From contig NZ_JANEWG010000010.1 in the NCBI RefSeq assembly GCF_028069725.1, positions 50,840 to 114,839 of the forward strand: a stretch of DNA of 64,000 nucleotides, read 5' to 3'. Below are positions 53,601-58,765 of this stretch, in pieces (position 1 is the first letter of the stretch; the number at the start of each line of letters is the position of its first letter). Below the pieces are notes generated by a model. It searched no databases. It had not been told where the DNA came from and saw only the letters and a program-made list of their open reading frames with translations. The position numbers were made by a program, and so were the translations under genes. Origin of the DNA: Citrobacter sp. Awk 4. GTDB taxonomy: Bacteria; Pseudomonadota; Gammaproteobacteria; Enterobacterales; Enterobacteriaceae.

Positions 53601-56600
53601 GCCCAGCGCAGCCAGGTCTGCCGCAGGGACTGTTATCGCCCAGCTCAGGTCTGCCGCCACCGTGGTGGTGTAGGTTTTGCCGTTGAGCGTCACAGTAACG
53701 CTGTCGCTTTCCACGGCACCGGTCACGTGACCGCTCAGGGTCTGGTCTGCTGTCACGTCGGCCGCGTTGAGAATGTTATCGCCCAGCGCATCAATGGTGA
53801 TGGCCGGACTCCGGCTGTCCACGCTGAACGCATGCGTTGCCGTCGTGCTGTTACCCGCCGCATCGGTCGCCGTAGCCGTCAGCGCCAGGCTGCCTTCCGG
53901 CAGTTTCGCCACATCCGCCGCCGGAACCGTGACGGACCAGCTGCCGTTGCTGACGGTCGCGGTATAGTCTTTGCCATTAAGCATCACGCTGATGCTGGCG
54001 ACGTCAGTACCGCAGGTACCGCTCAGCGTCAGGTCAGCACCTTTCTCAGCCGCGTTGACGATATCATCCAGCGCGACTGTACTGACTGTCAGCAAAGGGC
54101 CGGTCAGGTCTGACGAGATGTTGTGGGTTGCGCTGCCGCTGTTCCCCGCCACATCGCTGACACGCGCCGTGATTGTCGCCGCCCCTTCGGTCAGCAGCGC
54201 TATATCCGTAACCGGTACGCCCACACGCCAGTTCCCGTTGGCATCCAGCGTCGTGGTATATGTCTTGCCATTCAGCGTGACCGTAACAATCGCACCGGTC
54301 GTCGCGCCTGTCGCACTTCCGCTGATGATCTGCGCTACACCGTGTTCAGCGCTGTTAATCACATCATCGCTGGCAAATTTATCAATCGTAATGACCGGGG
54401 AACTGATATCCACCGTAACATCACACGGCTGGCTTTGTCCGGTCGTACCATTACTGGCCGTAACCTTAGCACTGACACTGACGGTACTGCCCTCTGTCAG
54501 TGAGGACAAATCAGCCTTCGGAACCGTAACCGACCAGGTAAAATCAGCGTTCACCGTCGTGGTATATTTCGTGCCATTGAAAGTGACTTCAACGGTATTG
54601 CCCGGCGATGCATTAAGCACCTGACCCGTGATAATCAAATCACTGGCCACTTCCGTCGCATTAATACAGTTATCTGTCGCAACAGGGTGGATAACAATCG
54701 CCGGCGCGGTGTCATTATCCACCCGCACAGGATGTGGTATGGCATTTGTGCTGTTGCCAACAGCATCAGTCGCCACTGCAAAAATTGTGATATCCCCGGC
54801 CGGTAATGAACTGATTTCGCCCGAATTAAGCGCCAATGACCAGGTCGTTCCATCCACTACAGCATCATGTGAAATACCCGCAATAATCACCCTGACGGTG
54901 ACCGTACCCGCTTCGCAGGTGCCATTAATCGTCAGTGCCTGTTCTTTTTCCACCGCATCAATCACGTCATCGCCGGAAACCGTGCTGATAGTGATGGCCG
55001 GCCCGGTCAAATCAACGGTGATGTCATGTGAACCATGCCCAATATTACCCACAGGGTTGACGATATCCACCGTGATAGCCTGCATGCCATCCGCCAGTGC
55101 GGTAATGTCTTTCGCAGGAACACCCACGCTCCATGTGCCGTCGGCTTTGGTGGTGGTGGTGTAATCTTTACCGTTCAGGTTAACTGTCACCAATGAACCG
55201 GCTGGCGCATTCGTCGACGAACCACTGATAATCTGGGCAGTTGCGTGTTCCGTAGCGTTGATGATGTCATCGCTGGCTACCGTGTTAAGGGTGACCGTTG
55301 GTCGCGTGGTGTCTACTGTTACCGTGAGGGAACTCTGTGCAGTAACATAACTGCTGTTGGTGATGGTGGCCTGAATAATCTGAGTACCCTGGGCCAGCGC
55401 CGACAGGTCAACGGAAGGAATGGAAATATTCCAGACCAGCATACCTTGCGCGCTTTCCGTAACTGTAGTGGTGTACTCACGCGCGCCGATTTTCACCGTC
55501 ACTACATCGCCAGCCTTAGCGTTGAATACTTGACCGGACAGCACCTGACTCTCTCCGGCCTCGAAGGCGTTCAAAATATTGTCGCCAGCGAAGGTATCAA
55601 TACTGATGGCTGGAGTCATGAAACTATCAACATGTAGCAAACGGGAGGAGACAGTACTGTTCTCTGTACTGTCGGTTGCCGTGGCAACAACGATCAGATC
55701 GCCGGAAGGCAGCGCGGCGGTTTGGGCTGCGCTCAAGGTAACCGACCAGGAATTTCCGCTTACCGTGGCGGTATAGACTGCCCCCCCGATCAGAAGCGTA
55801 ACACCAGTGACGTCAGTCCCGCAGGAACCACTGATGGTCAAGGGTTCCTGTTTTTCAATAGCATCAATGATGTCATCTGTGGCCATGGGATCGATGGTGA
55901 TGATGGGTCCCATCAAATCGACCTGTACATCATGGGTCGCCGTTCGGGTGTTACCTGCGGCATCCGTCACGGTGGCGCTGAGGGTGATTTTCCCCTCAGC
56001 TAACGCCTGCATATCCTCAGCCGGGACCCCCACTTGCCACTTGCCGCTGGCCTCTACCGTGGTTGTGTAAACTTTATCGCCAATCGTGACACGAATACTG
56101 TCGCCAGCCATTGCACCAGAAGTTGTACCGCTGATGACTTGCGCCTGCTGATGTTCATTTTTGTTGATGATGTTATCCGCAGTGATACTGTCAATCGCCA
56201 CGGAAGGTGCCAACGTGTCAATCATAAAGGAACCTGCGCCTTCGCCACAGTTTCCGCAGTAGTTGACTACGCTGGCGGTATAGGACTGGCTACCATCCGT
56301 CAGTGCAACAAGGTCCGCTGCGGGAAGCGTAATCTTCCAACTCAGGTCGCCCTGAATCACCGCTTGATAGGTATGCCCATTTAGCTTAAGCACCAGAGTA
56401 TCGCCTGGCCGCGCGCCAGCTACGGTGCCCGAAAGCGTCTGCTCCTGGTGGAGCTCTTGCGCGTTTAAGATATTGTCGCCAATTCCCTTGAACGTAATCA
56501 CAGGCAGACAGGTATCGACCACAAAAGAGGTTCCCGTTTGTGCGACCACTGTACTGGAATTCTGCGCGTCGAATGCATGTACGCTGACGGTACAAAGACC

Positions 56601-57362
56601 ATCAGAGATCGCACTGACATCCGCAGCGGAAAGCGTGACACACCACGATCCATCCGCACCTGCCACACAACGATAGTCTTTACCGTTGACCGTCACGACA
56701 ATCGACGTACCCGCAGCCAGGTCGCTGGTGCCGTTGAGCGTCATCGGCTGTAGTGAAAGCTCAGCGTTGATAATCCCGCCGTGCTCAATCGGGTTAATCG
56801 TAATCAACGCAGCTTGAGTGCTACCGCCGCCATTGTCCGGTTCTTCATGGTGATCATCGCTGCTGTGACCGCTTCCGCCGCTACTACCGCCACCAGCCAC
56901 CGCCCCGATCGCGCCGCCTGCCAGAAGGCCCAATCCAGTCCACAGCCACATGGGATCAATACCGTTATGCTCTGTTTCCATCAGGGGCGCTAATCCGCGA
57001 ATGGTCTCCTTTTCAGGCTGCAAAGTGAGGATCTCTGCGGTGGAGTCAGGGGCATCCGTCGTGAAAATAATTTGCTCAAACTCGGCCGTCTGTGATTCAA
57101 AAGCCAGCCGGTTATCTTCAGATGCAAAGTAGTCACGACACTCAATGACGGAACCATCCTCAAGATAGATAAGCAGATCGTTGCCGTGGCGCTCATAACG
57201 CAGCACTGCCCCGGATGAAGCATGAACCAGCACAATGCTATTAGGCGATACGGCAAGCGTAATGCCTGTGGCCCCTTCGAAATGCGTCACTTTCTCGCCA
57301 TTACGCGGCACAACATCAACGATGTGTTTAGCCATTGCAGGTGTGGTCTTCATCATATTCAT
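35664..57362 (-). CDS. Giant BapA/LapA-class type I secreted adhesin with Ig-like repeats
   Basis: One uninterrupted frame of 7,232 codons. (1) Residues 1-130 resemble the BapA prefix domain. (2) 137-184 is a hydrophobic, Gly-rich then acidic linker (PMWLWTGLGLLAGGAIG), a likely retention plug. (3) About 185-5889 hold some 57 Ig-like domains of 97-105 residues, with motifs DDIINAxEH and VTVTLNGKTYTTT. (4) About 5890-6515 hold Big_13-like domains. (5) About 6516-6860 is an FG-GAP/VCBS-like region with six DxNxDG-type calcium motifs, then an ASPIC/UnbV-like stretch. (6) About 7000-7232 is an RTX-like tail (NDTLTGNAGDNVFEGRGGND) with a C-terminal secretion signal. It is therefore exported by the adjacent type I system and probably anchored by its N-terminus. 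Start is uncertain (ATG 57362, 57356 or 57353; GGGAA favours the later ones). Salmonella BapA is roughly half this length (from memory). Confidence 0.93.
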   Translation of the reverse strand: MNMMKTTPAMAKHIVDVVPRNGEKVTHFEGATGITLAVSPNSIVLVHASSGAVLRYERHGNDLLIYLEDGSVIECRDYFASEDNRLAFESQTAEFEQIIFTTDAPDSTAEILTLQPEKETIRGLAPLMETEHNGIDPMWLWTGLGLLAGGAIGAVAGGGSSGGSGHSSDDHHEEPDNGGGSTQAALITINPIEHGGIINAELSLQPMTLNGTSDLAAGTSIVVTVNGKDYRCVAGADGSWCVTLSAADVSAISDGLCTVSVHAFDAQNSSTVVAQTGTSFVVDTCLPVITFKGIGDNILNAQELHQEQTLSGTVAGARPGDTLVLKLNGHTYQAVIQGDLSWKITLPAADLVALTDGSQSYTASVVNYCGNCGEGAGSFMIDTLAPSVAIDSITADNIINKNEHQQAQVISGTTSGAMAGDSIRVTIGDKVYTTTVEASGKWQVGVPAEDMQALAEGKITLSATVTDAAGNTRTATHDVQVDLMGPIITIDPMATDDIIDAIEKQEPLTISGSCGTDVTGVTLLIGGAVYTATVSGNSWSVTLSAAQTAALPSGDLIVVATATDSTENSTVSSRLLHVDSFMTPAISIDTFAGDNILNAFEAGESQVLSGQVFNAKAGDVVTVKIGAREYTTTVTESAQGMLVWNISIPSVDLSALAQGTQIIQATITNSSYVTAQSSLTVTVDTTRPTVTLNTVASDDIINATEHATAQIISGSSTNAPAGSLVTVNLNGKDYTTTTKADGTWSVGVPAKDITALADGMQAITVDIVNPVGNIGHGSHDITVDLTGPAITISTVSGDDVIDAVEKEQALTINGTCEAGTVTVRVIIAGISHDAVVDGTTWSLALNSGEISSLPAGDITIFAVATDAVGNSTNAIPHPVRVDNDTAPAIVIHPVATDNCINATEVASDLIITGQVLNASPGNTVEVTFNGTKYTTTVNADFTWSVTVPKADLSSLTEGSTVSVSAKVTASNGTTGQSQPCDVTVDISSPVITIDKFASDDVINSAEHGVAQIISGSATGATTGAIVTVTLNGKTYTTTLDANGNWRVGVPVTDIALLTEGAATITARVSDVAGNSGSATHNISSDLTGPLLTVSTVALDDIVNAAEKGADLTLSGTCGTDVASISVMLNGKDYTATVSNGSWSVTVPAADVAKLPEGSLALTATATDAAGNSTTATHAFSVDSRSPAITIDALGDNILNAADVTADQTLSGHVTGAVESDSVTVTLNGKTYTTTVAADLSWAITVPAADLAALGNGTATISAEVTTASGNQGSASHNITVDVSAPAVTIDNVTTDDILNSSEHDVAQIISGTATGVSAGTPVTVTLNGKTYTTTTGADGRWSVGVPAADVTALAEGAATITARVSDVAGNSGSATHNISSDLTGPALTVSTVALDDIVNAAEKGADLTLSGTCGTDVASISVMLNGKDYTATVSNGSWSVTVPAADVAKLPEGSLALTATATDAAGNSTTATHAFSVDSRSPAITIDALGDDMLNAADVTADQTLSGHVTGAAEGDSVTVTLNGKTYTTTVAADLSWAITVPAADLAALGNGTATISAEVTTASGNQGSASHNITVDVSAPAVTIDNVTTDDILNSSEHGVAQIISGTATGVSAGTPVTVTLNGKTYTTTTGADGRWSVGVPAADIALLTEGAATITARVSDVAGNSGSATHNISSDLTGPALTVSTVALDDIVNAAEKGADLTLSGTCGTDVASISVMLNGKEYTATAVDGGWIISIPRVDVTKLPEGDLTVSVVATDAAGNSTTATHAFSVDSRSPAITIDALGDDMLNAVDVTADQTLSGHVTGAVEGDSVTVTLNGKTYTTTVAADLSWAITVPAADLAALGNGTATVSAEVTTASGNQGTSTHSITVDTTAPVVTIEAVTADNIINDAEHGAAQIISGTASGVNTGATVTVSLNGHTYSATVEAGGTWSIGVPEADIAGLTDGSVTIKADVFDSAGNKGSTTHDFTVELTGPALTINAVAVDDIVNAVEKGADLVLSGTCGSDVASVKVTLNGKVYTATAISGAWVLTVPAEDVAKLPEGGVNVTVTAIDTIGNITTVSHAFSVDSHIPSISFNALGDDMLNAVEVAADQTLSGHVTGAAEGDSVTVTLNGKTYTATVAADLSWTVTVPAADLAVLGNGTATISAEVTTASGNKGSATHDITVDVSVPVVTIDPITADNVINGAEHSNAQIISGTASDVSAGAVVTVTLNGKTYTAITDANGKWSIGVPAADIAALETGMATVKAEVGDTAGNKGSATHDFTIDLVGSALTINTVAVDDIVNATEKGEDLVLSGSCDASATSVKVTLNGKEYTATVTGGTWSLTVLAADVSALTEGVNTISASASDNAGNTTAASKSVTVDSTAPVVVISAVATDDIFNNIEHGTAQTISGFAAGVSAGTTVTVTLNGKTYTTTTNTNGTWSIDVPAIDMAAIAEGTTTITAQIVDIAGNTGSATRDVITDITGPAITINTVAGDDIVDIEEKKGTLTISGTCSTDAEFITVVIDGKTYNATIDGTTWSVELNTAQTEALPAGDLTILVKAMDGIGNSTTDTHVIHIDGDMDPVILIDSVTVDNRLNQAEVAVNQEITGKATMASAGDTVVVTLNGKTYNATVASDLTWKVTVPAADLAALGEGAATVTAELMLDGNVISSCTQSFTVDTIGPVLTINPVATDDIINSAEHGMTQIISGTAAGASAGATVTVTLNGKTYTAAVTAEGNWLISVPTSDVAALNSGTVTIKAEVADAAGNKGSVTHDVVIDVTGPTLAIDTVTADDIVNSAEKNAALSLSGTCGTDVTAVTIILNGKEYTAIVTGATWSVEIPAADVKALPVGNLNVTATAIDTAGNSTTANHSFTVDNQASIITIDALGDDVLNAAEVAVAQNISGKVMGAAEGDSVVVTLNGKTYTTTVKSDLTWTVTVAATDLTALAQGQATITAEVTNASGNRGNSSHTVLVDTLAPVVTMNTVATDDIINIAEHNVAQMISGTATGVNAGATVTVTLNGHAWTTTVGSDGTWSMTVPAADIAALAAGTATFKAEVTDAAGNKGSTTRDVTVHLSAPALDINTIADDDIINAVEKGTALVLSGTCGEDVTHINVVLNGKEYTATVLDGSWVLTIPAVDVAKLPEGSQVVTASTTDESGNTTTAIHNFNVDSHLPTITINALGDDMLSAAEVAENQTISGKVIDAAVGDTVEVTLNGKTYTTTVAVDLSWTVTVPAEDLSALTQGQTAIVATVTSSDGNSGSVTRNIIVDTAAPVVSIDAVTGDDIINSSEHGTTQIISGTATGVSAGSVVTVTLNGKSYITATDGSGHWRVGIPAEDIYRLDDGIATFKAEITDSAGNKGSVSRDVTVNLADPIITINTVAEDDIVNSTEKGADLMFSGNCGLNVTHVKVTLNGKEYTATVVDNNWVLTIPAADVALLPEGNLSVAVIAIDNSGNSTLISHNFIVDSQSPVVTINPLGDDILNVSEVAAEQTLSGTVTGADEGDIVTVILNGKTYTTTVKADLTWSVKVPAVDLAALGEGNVTITAEVTAANGNKGSATHDITVDMTVPTVTIDSVTADNVINGAEHATAQIITGTSTGVSAGATVTVTLNGKTYTTTTDVNGKWSVGVPASDIAALEDGSATIKAEISDSAGNKGTVTHDFTLDLTGPTLTVDKVAGDDIVNIAEKSGSLAITGTSDLEGGTITVVLNGKTYTAIVSDGKWNITLAAAEVQTLAQGEITFTASVSDSSGNTTSVPHTFAIDTTVPTVIINAVCVDNIITANELNSNPSITGSVIGAKPGDIVTVHIGAHDYMATVNSDLSWSVVVQSADLKALGNGLSTITAEVTNAQGNTGKGERDINIDANLSEIYINPVSGDDVVNFIEHSGNIYITGSSSGFAPGAILTIEINGKTYQAEVKAGGLWQANVLSADVALWDGTETIKISGDDVNGNTITKLHDFTINTSLPAITVDPITADDVINADEQSQSLIISGSTAGMEEGQLVTITFANKMYTATVDANGHWETTVTATDMAALQNGLITVQVHVTNTNGESASAARAVLVDQDVPVIVITSMAGGDNVINAEESTKSVVISGVAGVPTGTSIEITLNGKSYTTVVETGGTWSVTLPGTDVTGLTNSDYTVTASVTDRYGNKGSTEEVLNIDVTLPTVKFDDPITDDNVINNAEHNSAILITGTSTNSDIGDTVVVKIGTKTYTTQVDENGNWSIGVPASVVKTLPEGENTFFVTITDSVGNSSNDSKVINVITALPTITMDTVALDNIINAQEAGTALTLSGTSNAADGAQVVVNFGTKSYIATVNSGVWSLTVSSADLQLLSNGNYAITASVTDQYHNGQSTTHNVTVDTRVPVITFNSFAVDDIVDAAEAATAQVLSGHVTNAQPGEKVIIHFGSHTYETVVKSDLSWSINISAADVQSLGDGKTTITAEITTDSGNHAQTRHDITVDANLPTLIVNEVSGDDIINVIEHDAPVVITGSSKNVESGAIVTITVNGIEHEAVVKTDGTWQVGFTKEEVSAWPAGELDVKASVNNGMGNATITVNPVQVNLNGPAISIDAIATDNIINAVEKSVSLIITGKTLGVEANCTVMLKLGGKNYTAKVNADGTWSIQIPSADMATLPNGTLDATAIVLNKAGNKAECSQGVLVDSISSVLTIDTIAQDNIINRAEHADSVQISGFSDAGEGKKVQVTLNGKTYDTLIDSDGKWSVIVSVSDVNTLTDGTKSVVVSVSDDAGNQTTKTVNILVDLTEPTLSFDSKQAIDNVINATEHEQAQVITGTSTGLAEGATVVVKITNANGVIKSFTTAVDVEGKWSIGISADIVRGLADGTYTLTADAKDSSGNPASQATHDIDVKTISPELSITTTSAGNDNILNKTEKADGFSISGDANLPDGSILTVTFNGKIYHPEISGGHWVINISPADIASVNDGSYIIYAQAKDVNGNITTISKNIIVDTVAPIAIINVVAGDDIVNSAEAETGQIINGKVINGVAGDIVKVTLGSKTYTTTVGSDLTWSVTAPAEDLKALNNGANTINVIVVDGAGNESVNYPHEIGIAIKMPELTIDDISGDKVINKIEHGQPLIITGSATNLSSGDVVQIIISDGITSKTYSGTVGADGHTWVVLVPKDDVAAWGDNTDLTFTATATDAYGNKSAEITTTATVNLDSVAISLDSVAGDNIINEAEASNENGLVLSGQTSNAKDGDTVTVTFAGKTYTTVVSNPENDESGTWTLTIPKEDLEGLTIGNNNEVKVRVTNDLGISAEEHRFITYEPVPPTITISVISGDNILSASEMGQPLQIKGTSSSDTLGQTLTVTFNGKTYTTIVTSDGSWSVSVPASDLTNMQNGLYDVKAEVNDLAGNHGTMLADPPLQVSLKVPQIVIDPITGDNFINAAEHSSSTNLAITGTTIDAEPGATVRVTLGGVNYNTTVKADGSWSLIINAAVIQGLAEGTVLVDAMVQDSHGNSGYAPQVKVTVDTIAPVISIDTVATDNILNTDELTALNGQTISGTASVSEAGRTLYVVISGNGVNQSYTAVVGVDGKWCINIPTGELADFTNGNYDITATLKDAAGNEETKTKKIRVDDTKPVITIDLFSGDDRINNSEYTKSQIISGTTDAAAGRTVTVIFGDGTANAKTYTTTVSSDGKWSVTIGAEDMALLSDGSYVIKASVDNVIGNHGSSTRPIVIDATPPVIAFDTNIAGQDNVVNITEQVDGIRVSGTTTADPGQTVTVTFNNSSNYSATVAADGSWYVDLSGNDFTALADGDYTVTAVVTDKAGNTSSTASKTITLSDEKFTLTIDDFTGDVWLNNAEASTVQKVTGTSSASDGTVVTITINNKTYTTVVLSGKWSCDVSVADLSLFTDGAQYAIEASISNTIGNVTNASKHFTVDKSVPTSLISVDSITDDSGLSSNDFITNDRSLTIKGSLDKALGVNEKAQISIDGGMTWTSLNVTGTDWSYIDGRSLSEGKQIYQVRVIDEAGNIGNTVSRDVVIDTTKPSEAITLTIDSITTDSGISGSDFITNDTMLTIKGKIGAALGNGEHVQISLDNGITWSNVSLNGLDWTYDCGELTGTVACKVRVIDDAGNIGSTASRDIVIDTTISDTVVAITSISDDTGTLGDSKTNDTTLTINGSLNQALLVDEMVQISVDGGAWKTVMVTGTSWQYADSTVLTEGSHSWSVRIIDKAGNIGSTAQKDVVIDTTLSGATIAVTSIDTDTGKSNVDFITANNTPTLKGSVSQVLAADERLEICIDDGTWQSVTLDGVNWSYATAVLADGEHTYSLRIIDDADNASTITTQKVVIDTVAPLAMPEIVSYTDNNGKKQGTFDSVISSDDKTPCLNGTLTKALGSGEVVEIYRNGVVVGQAAVTGLTWTWTDNLTSLSDGTYTYSAKVVDVAGNSSASSNFDYVLNTVLPTLTAVMSAFTTTDTTPVLSGTFNGTGDFLSTYILEVTVNGKTYSSADGSVVIDILNKTWYLQIPDQNILTVSGTAYSVNMQVSTLTGNGGDITNSAVTIGAETAMVGPAINSENYNPALAGGVTLDANGMWMFTANDTLSASIDRNTYTKTVLPITGYYNASSFLDYNRDGYMDIVAESTGYDNFYLYTNSGVNTFTRKDTRIGGGGIDGGDSGTIVTADFNGDGYADFIFGDNNLNSSAYFINSKDGSFAQKLSRSSATGVTKGKTVSGWISGAELSIVDLNNDGKSDVVMHTTNNSNNYELSSMLGNGDGTFIWQQEIANAFYSTSDSNYNTSLTWADFNNDGYMDLYMSMWRNNGFNGKLLLNDGSGNLNEPTAVDSEGVRSGYSLAIDWNHDGYMDIVKTGNAGWNSNYKSYIYLNDGTAKFTKQVFGTRINSVVTAVATMDFDWDGSKDVLISYQNGQTELVRNTNVVDNGSSLHFKIVDQNGINCYFGNTVNLYDSKGKRVASQILNTQSGMGVNDSSAIVDFYGLNSRETYRVELVYQENGISKTMTDSINVAWGGLKAGVANENICLSVESDSAMNNGKFVGTGYNDTFTATTGTDVYDGSGGWTTASQHNTWSSTGGVDTIDFAQATTGVTVDLSKTGAQSTGFNTITLKNIEGIAGSAFNDTLTGNAGDNVFEGRGGNDTINLGNSGHDTLLYKLISNTSDGGVGHDVINGFKVGTWEGTENTSRIDISDLLKDSGYTGTASAHYVNNVAKLDNPADDIDKFVHVVQNGENVDIQIDRDGTGETNDFQTVATLDNTHTDLLTLLANHQLIVV
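36774..37640 (-). other. FG-GAP/VCBS-like propeller segment within the giant adhesin
   Basis: Six calcium-loop motifs recur at about 55-60 residue spacing: DYNRDGYMD, DFNGDGYAD, DLNNDGKSD, DFNNDGYMD, DWNHDGYMD and DFDWDGSKD. This spacing and the DxxxDGxxD pattern are typical of FG-GAP/VCBS beta-propeller blades. Located close to the C-terminal end, it would be displayed at the far tip if the protein is held by its N-terminus. Confidence 0.75.
39696..56810 (-). repeat. Array of about 57 Ig-like repeats with three-domain periodicity
   Basis: Domain by domain, units 3-37 cycle through three subtypes: EH type (about 100 residues, D-D-I-I-N-x2-EH-x2-AQIISG), EK type (97 residues, VNAxEKGADLxLSGTCG) and EV/DV type (99 residues, ALGDDMLNAAEVAADQTLSG). 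The sum is 296 residues, or 888 bases. About twelve superunits can be traced, one lacking its third domain. Units 38-57, nearer the C-terminus, are more divergent and lose the strict order. Confidence 0.85.
51732..54395 (-). repeat. Three tandem 888-bp near-identical DNA repeats in the adhesin gene
   Basis: Units at 53508-54395, 52620-53507 and 51732-52619 each encode one EH-EK-EV(DV) domain triplet (residues 990-1877). The same block (for example the one containing CATCACGCTGATGCTGG) starts at 52206, 53094 and 53982, exactly 888 bases apart, and long stretches are identical in all three. This suggests recent amplification or gene conversion and is a place where copy number and assembly should be treated with caution. 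Confidence 0.9.
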
Positions 57363-57400
57363 TTCCCGGATTCTGTGCTGGGTTCAAACGGAGCGAGCCC

Positions 57401-58765
57401 TTAAGGCTCAATGCGAAGCTGTTTGAGTAGGGTATTCGTGCTGATTGAGTAGGAAACAGCCGCCTGTTCCACGTCGAATGTGGCTGATGTCACCGCCTGT
57501 TCGGCCTGAAATACGTCCTGCTCTACGCTAAGCAGATCGTTCAGACTGCGTGCGTTCAGGGTGTATTCGTTACGGTAGACTTCCCGTGTTTTCAGAGCAG
57601 CCTTTAACTGATGTTCGCCATTCGCTTTACGTGCGATGGCGCCAACCCAGTCATCATGAAAACTGTCAATGCGTTGTTGCGCATCCATTTTTTCCTGATT
57701 AACCCGGGCTTGTGCGCCCAACACATCACCTTGCGCCTGCTCGACCTGAGAAGAAACAATCCCCCCTTGATAAAGAGGAACGCTCACGTTGACCGTCATG
57801 TGATCATCCCAGGAAGACTCGGCAGAAGAACCGTTCTGACCATAGGAGTGATCGGCACGAAGTGAGATGGAGGGCATGTGCCCCGCTTTGGCCCGGCTGA
57901 CGCTATATTCCGCAGATTTTTTATCTGTCAGGGCCGCTTTTACCGCCGGTAACGTGTCGTAGTCGTCAGTATTAAAAGGGGCAAGAGGGGCATTAAATGC
58001 CTCGGGTATCGTTGAAAGACTTGCAGCATCGATGCCAGTAAGGATGGCAAGCTGACGCATAGCCAGCACATGTTGATAACGAAACTCTTCCAGCGAGGTC
58101 TGCATGGCAATGGCTCGAGTCTGGGCCTGAAGGACATCGGAAGATGAACTCAAACCAGCGCCAGCACGCAATGTAGCCAGTTTTTCAACACTTCGTAATG
58201 AAGCAATATTTTCTTCCGCTACCTGAATAAGCGTCTGATAGCGGTTTGCTCTTACATAGAGCAGAGTCACTTTTTCGGCGATCGTATTTAATGATGCCTG
58301 TAATCTGAAGGCATCCGCGGCCGCAGTCGTTTCAGCTTGTTTAATGGTATTTGTGGTTCGGCCAAAATCATAAAGTAGCTGAGAAACACTAATGCCATAA
58401 CTTTCAGCGTCCTGGTTGTCGCTGGACACGAGATCGCGACTGGCGCCATTCACAAACACCTGCGGCAGCCATGCGCCTTTACTCTCGCTTATCTTTGCCT
58501 TATCAACATTCATGGTTGCCCTGATTTCCGCCATTTCAGGGCTTATGCTGATGGCAGAAAGAATACTGTCCTGCAGGGAGAGAACGGAGGATTTGGGCTG
58601 ATGATTTGCTGAGGCAGGACAGTCAGACGGACATTCGTCAAAGGAAACTAAAGCTGCATGTACGTTACCTGTCAGCGCCAGACAAAATGAAAATGTTGCA
58701 AATGTGAAAACATCTTTAAAAAAATTAAAGATGTTTTCTTCATTTCGTTCATTAATGTTCTTCAC
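57401..58765 (-). CDS. TolC-family outer-membrane component of the adhesin type I secretion system
   Basis: A 454-residue TolC/OprM-class outer-membrane efflux protein. The start is GTG at 58765, with GGGA 9-12 bases upstream. A signal peptide runs to about residue 37 (FSFCLALTGNVHA, cleavage before ALVSF). Two OEP repeats follow, with TolC-type landmarks such as GVSQLLYDFGRT-like SVSQLLYDFGRTTNTIKQAE near 125-145 and VNVSVPLYQGGIVSSQVEQA near 325-345, the paired helices being rich in Ala and Gln. A short mature N-terminal stretch carries two Cys (DECPSDCPA). It lies 38 bases ahead of the giant adhesin with no terminator between, so it is very likely cotranscribed with it. It should form the outer-membrane channel, and perhaps hold the adhesin's N-terminal plug, as proposed for LapE-type systems. 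Confidence 0.9.
   Translation of the reverse strand: MKNINERNEENIFNFFKDVFTFATFSFCLALTGNVHAALVSFDECPSDCPASANHQPKSSVLSLQDSILSAISISPEMAEIRATMNVDKAKISESKGAWLPQVFVNGASRDLVSSDNQDAESYGISVSQLLYDFGRTTNTIKQAETTAAADAFRLQASLNTIAEKVTLLYVRANRYQTLIQVAEENIASLRSVEKLATLRAGAGLSSSSDVLQAQTRAIAMQTSLEEFRYQHVLAMRQLAILTGIDAASLSTIPEAFNAPLAPFNTDDYDTLPAVKAALTDKKSAEYSVSRAKAGHMPSISLRADHSYGQNGSSAESSWDDHMTVNVSVPLYQGGIVSSQVEQAQGDVLGAQARVNQEKMDAQQRIDSFHDDWVGAIARKANGEHQLKAALKTREVYRNEYTLNARSLNDLLSVEQDVFQAEQAVTSATFDVEQAAVSYSISTNTLLKQLRIEP

Noticed and set aside
51732..54395. CRISPR-like regular repeats
   Set aside because: The period is 888 bases inside an open reading frame, with no 25-40 base repeat and unique spacers; it is a protein repeat array.
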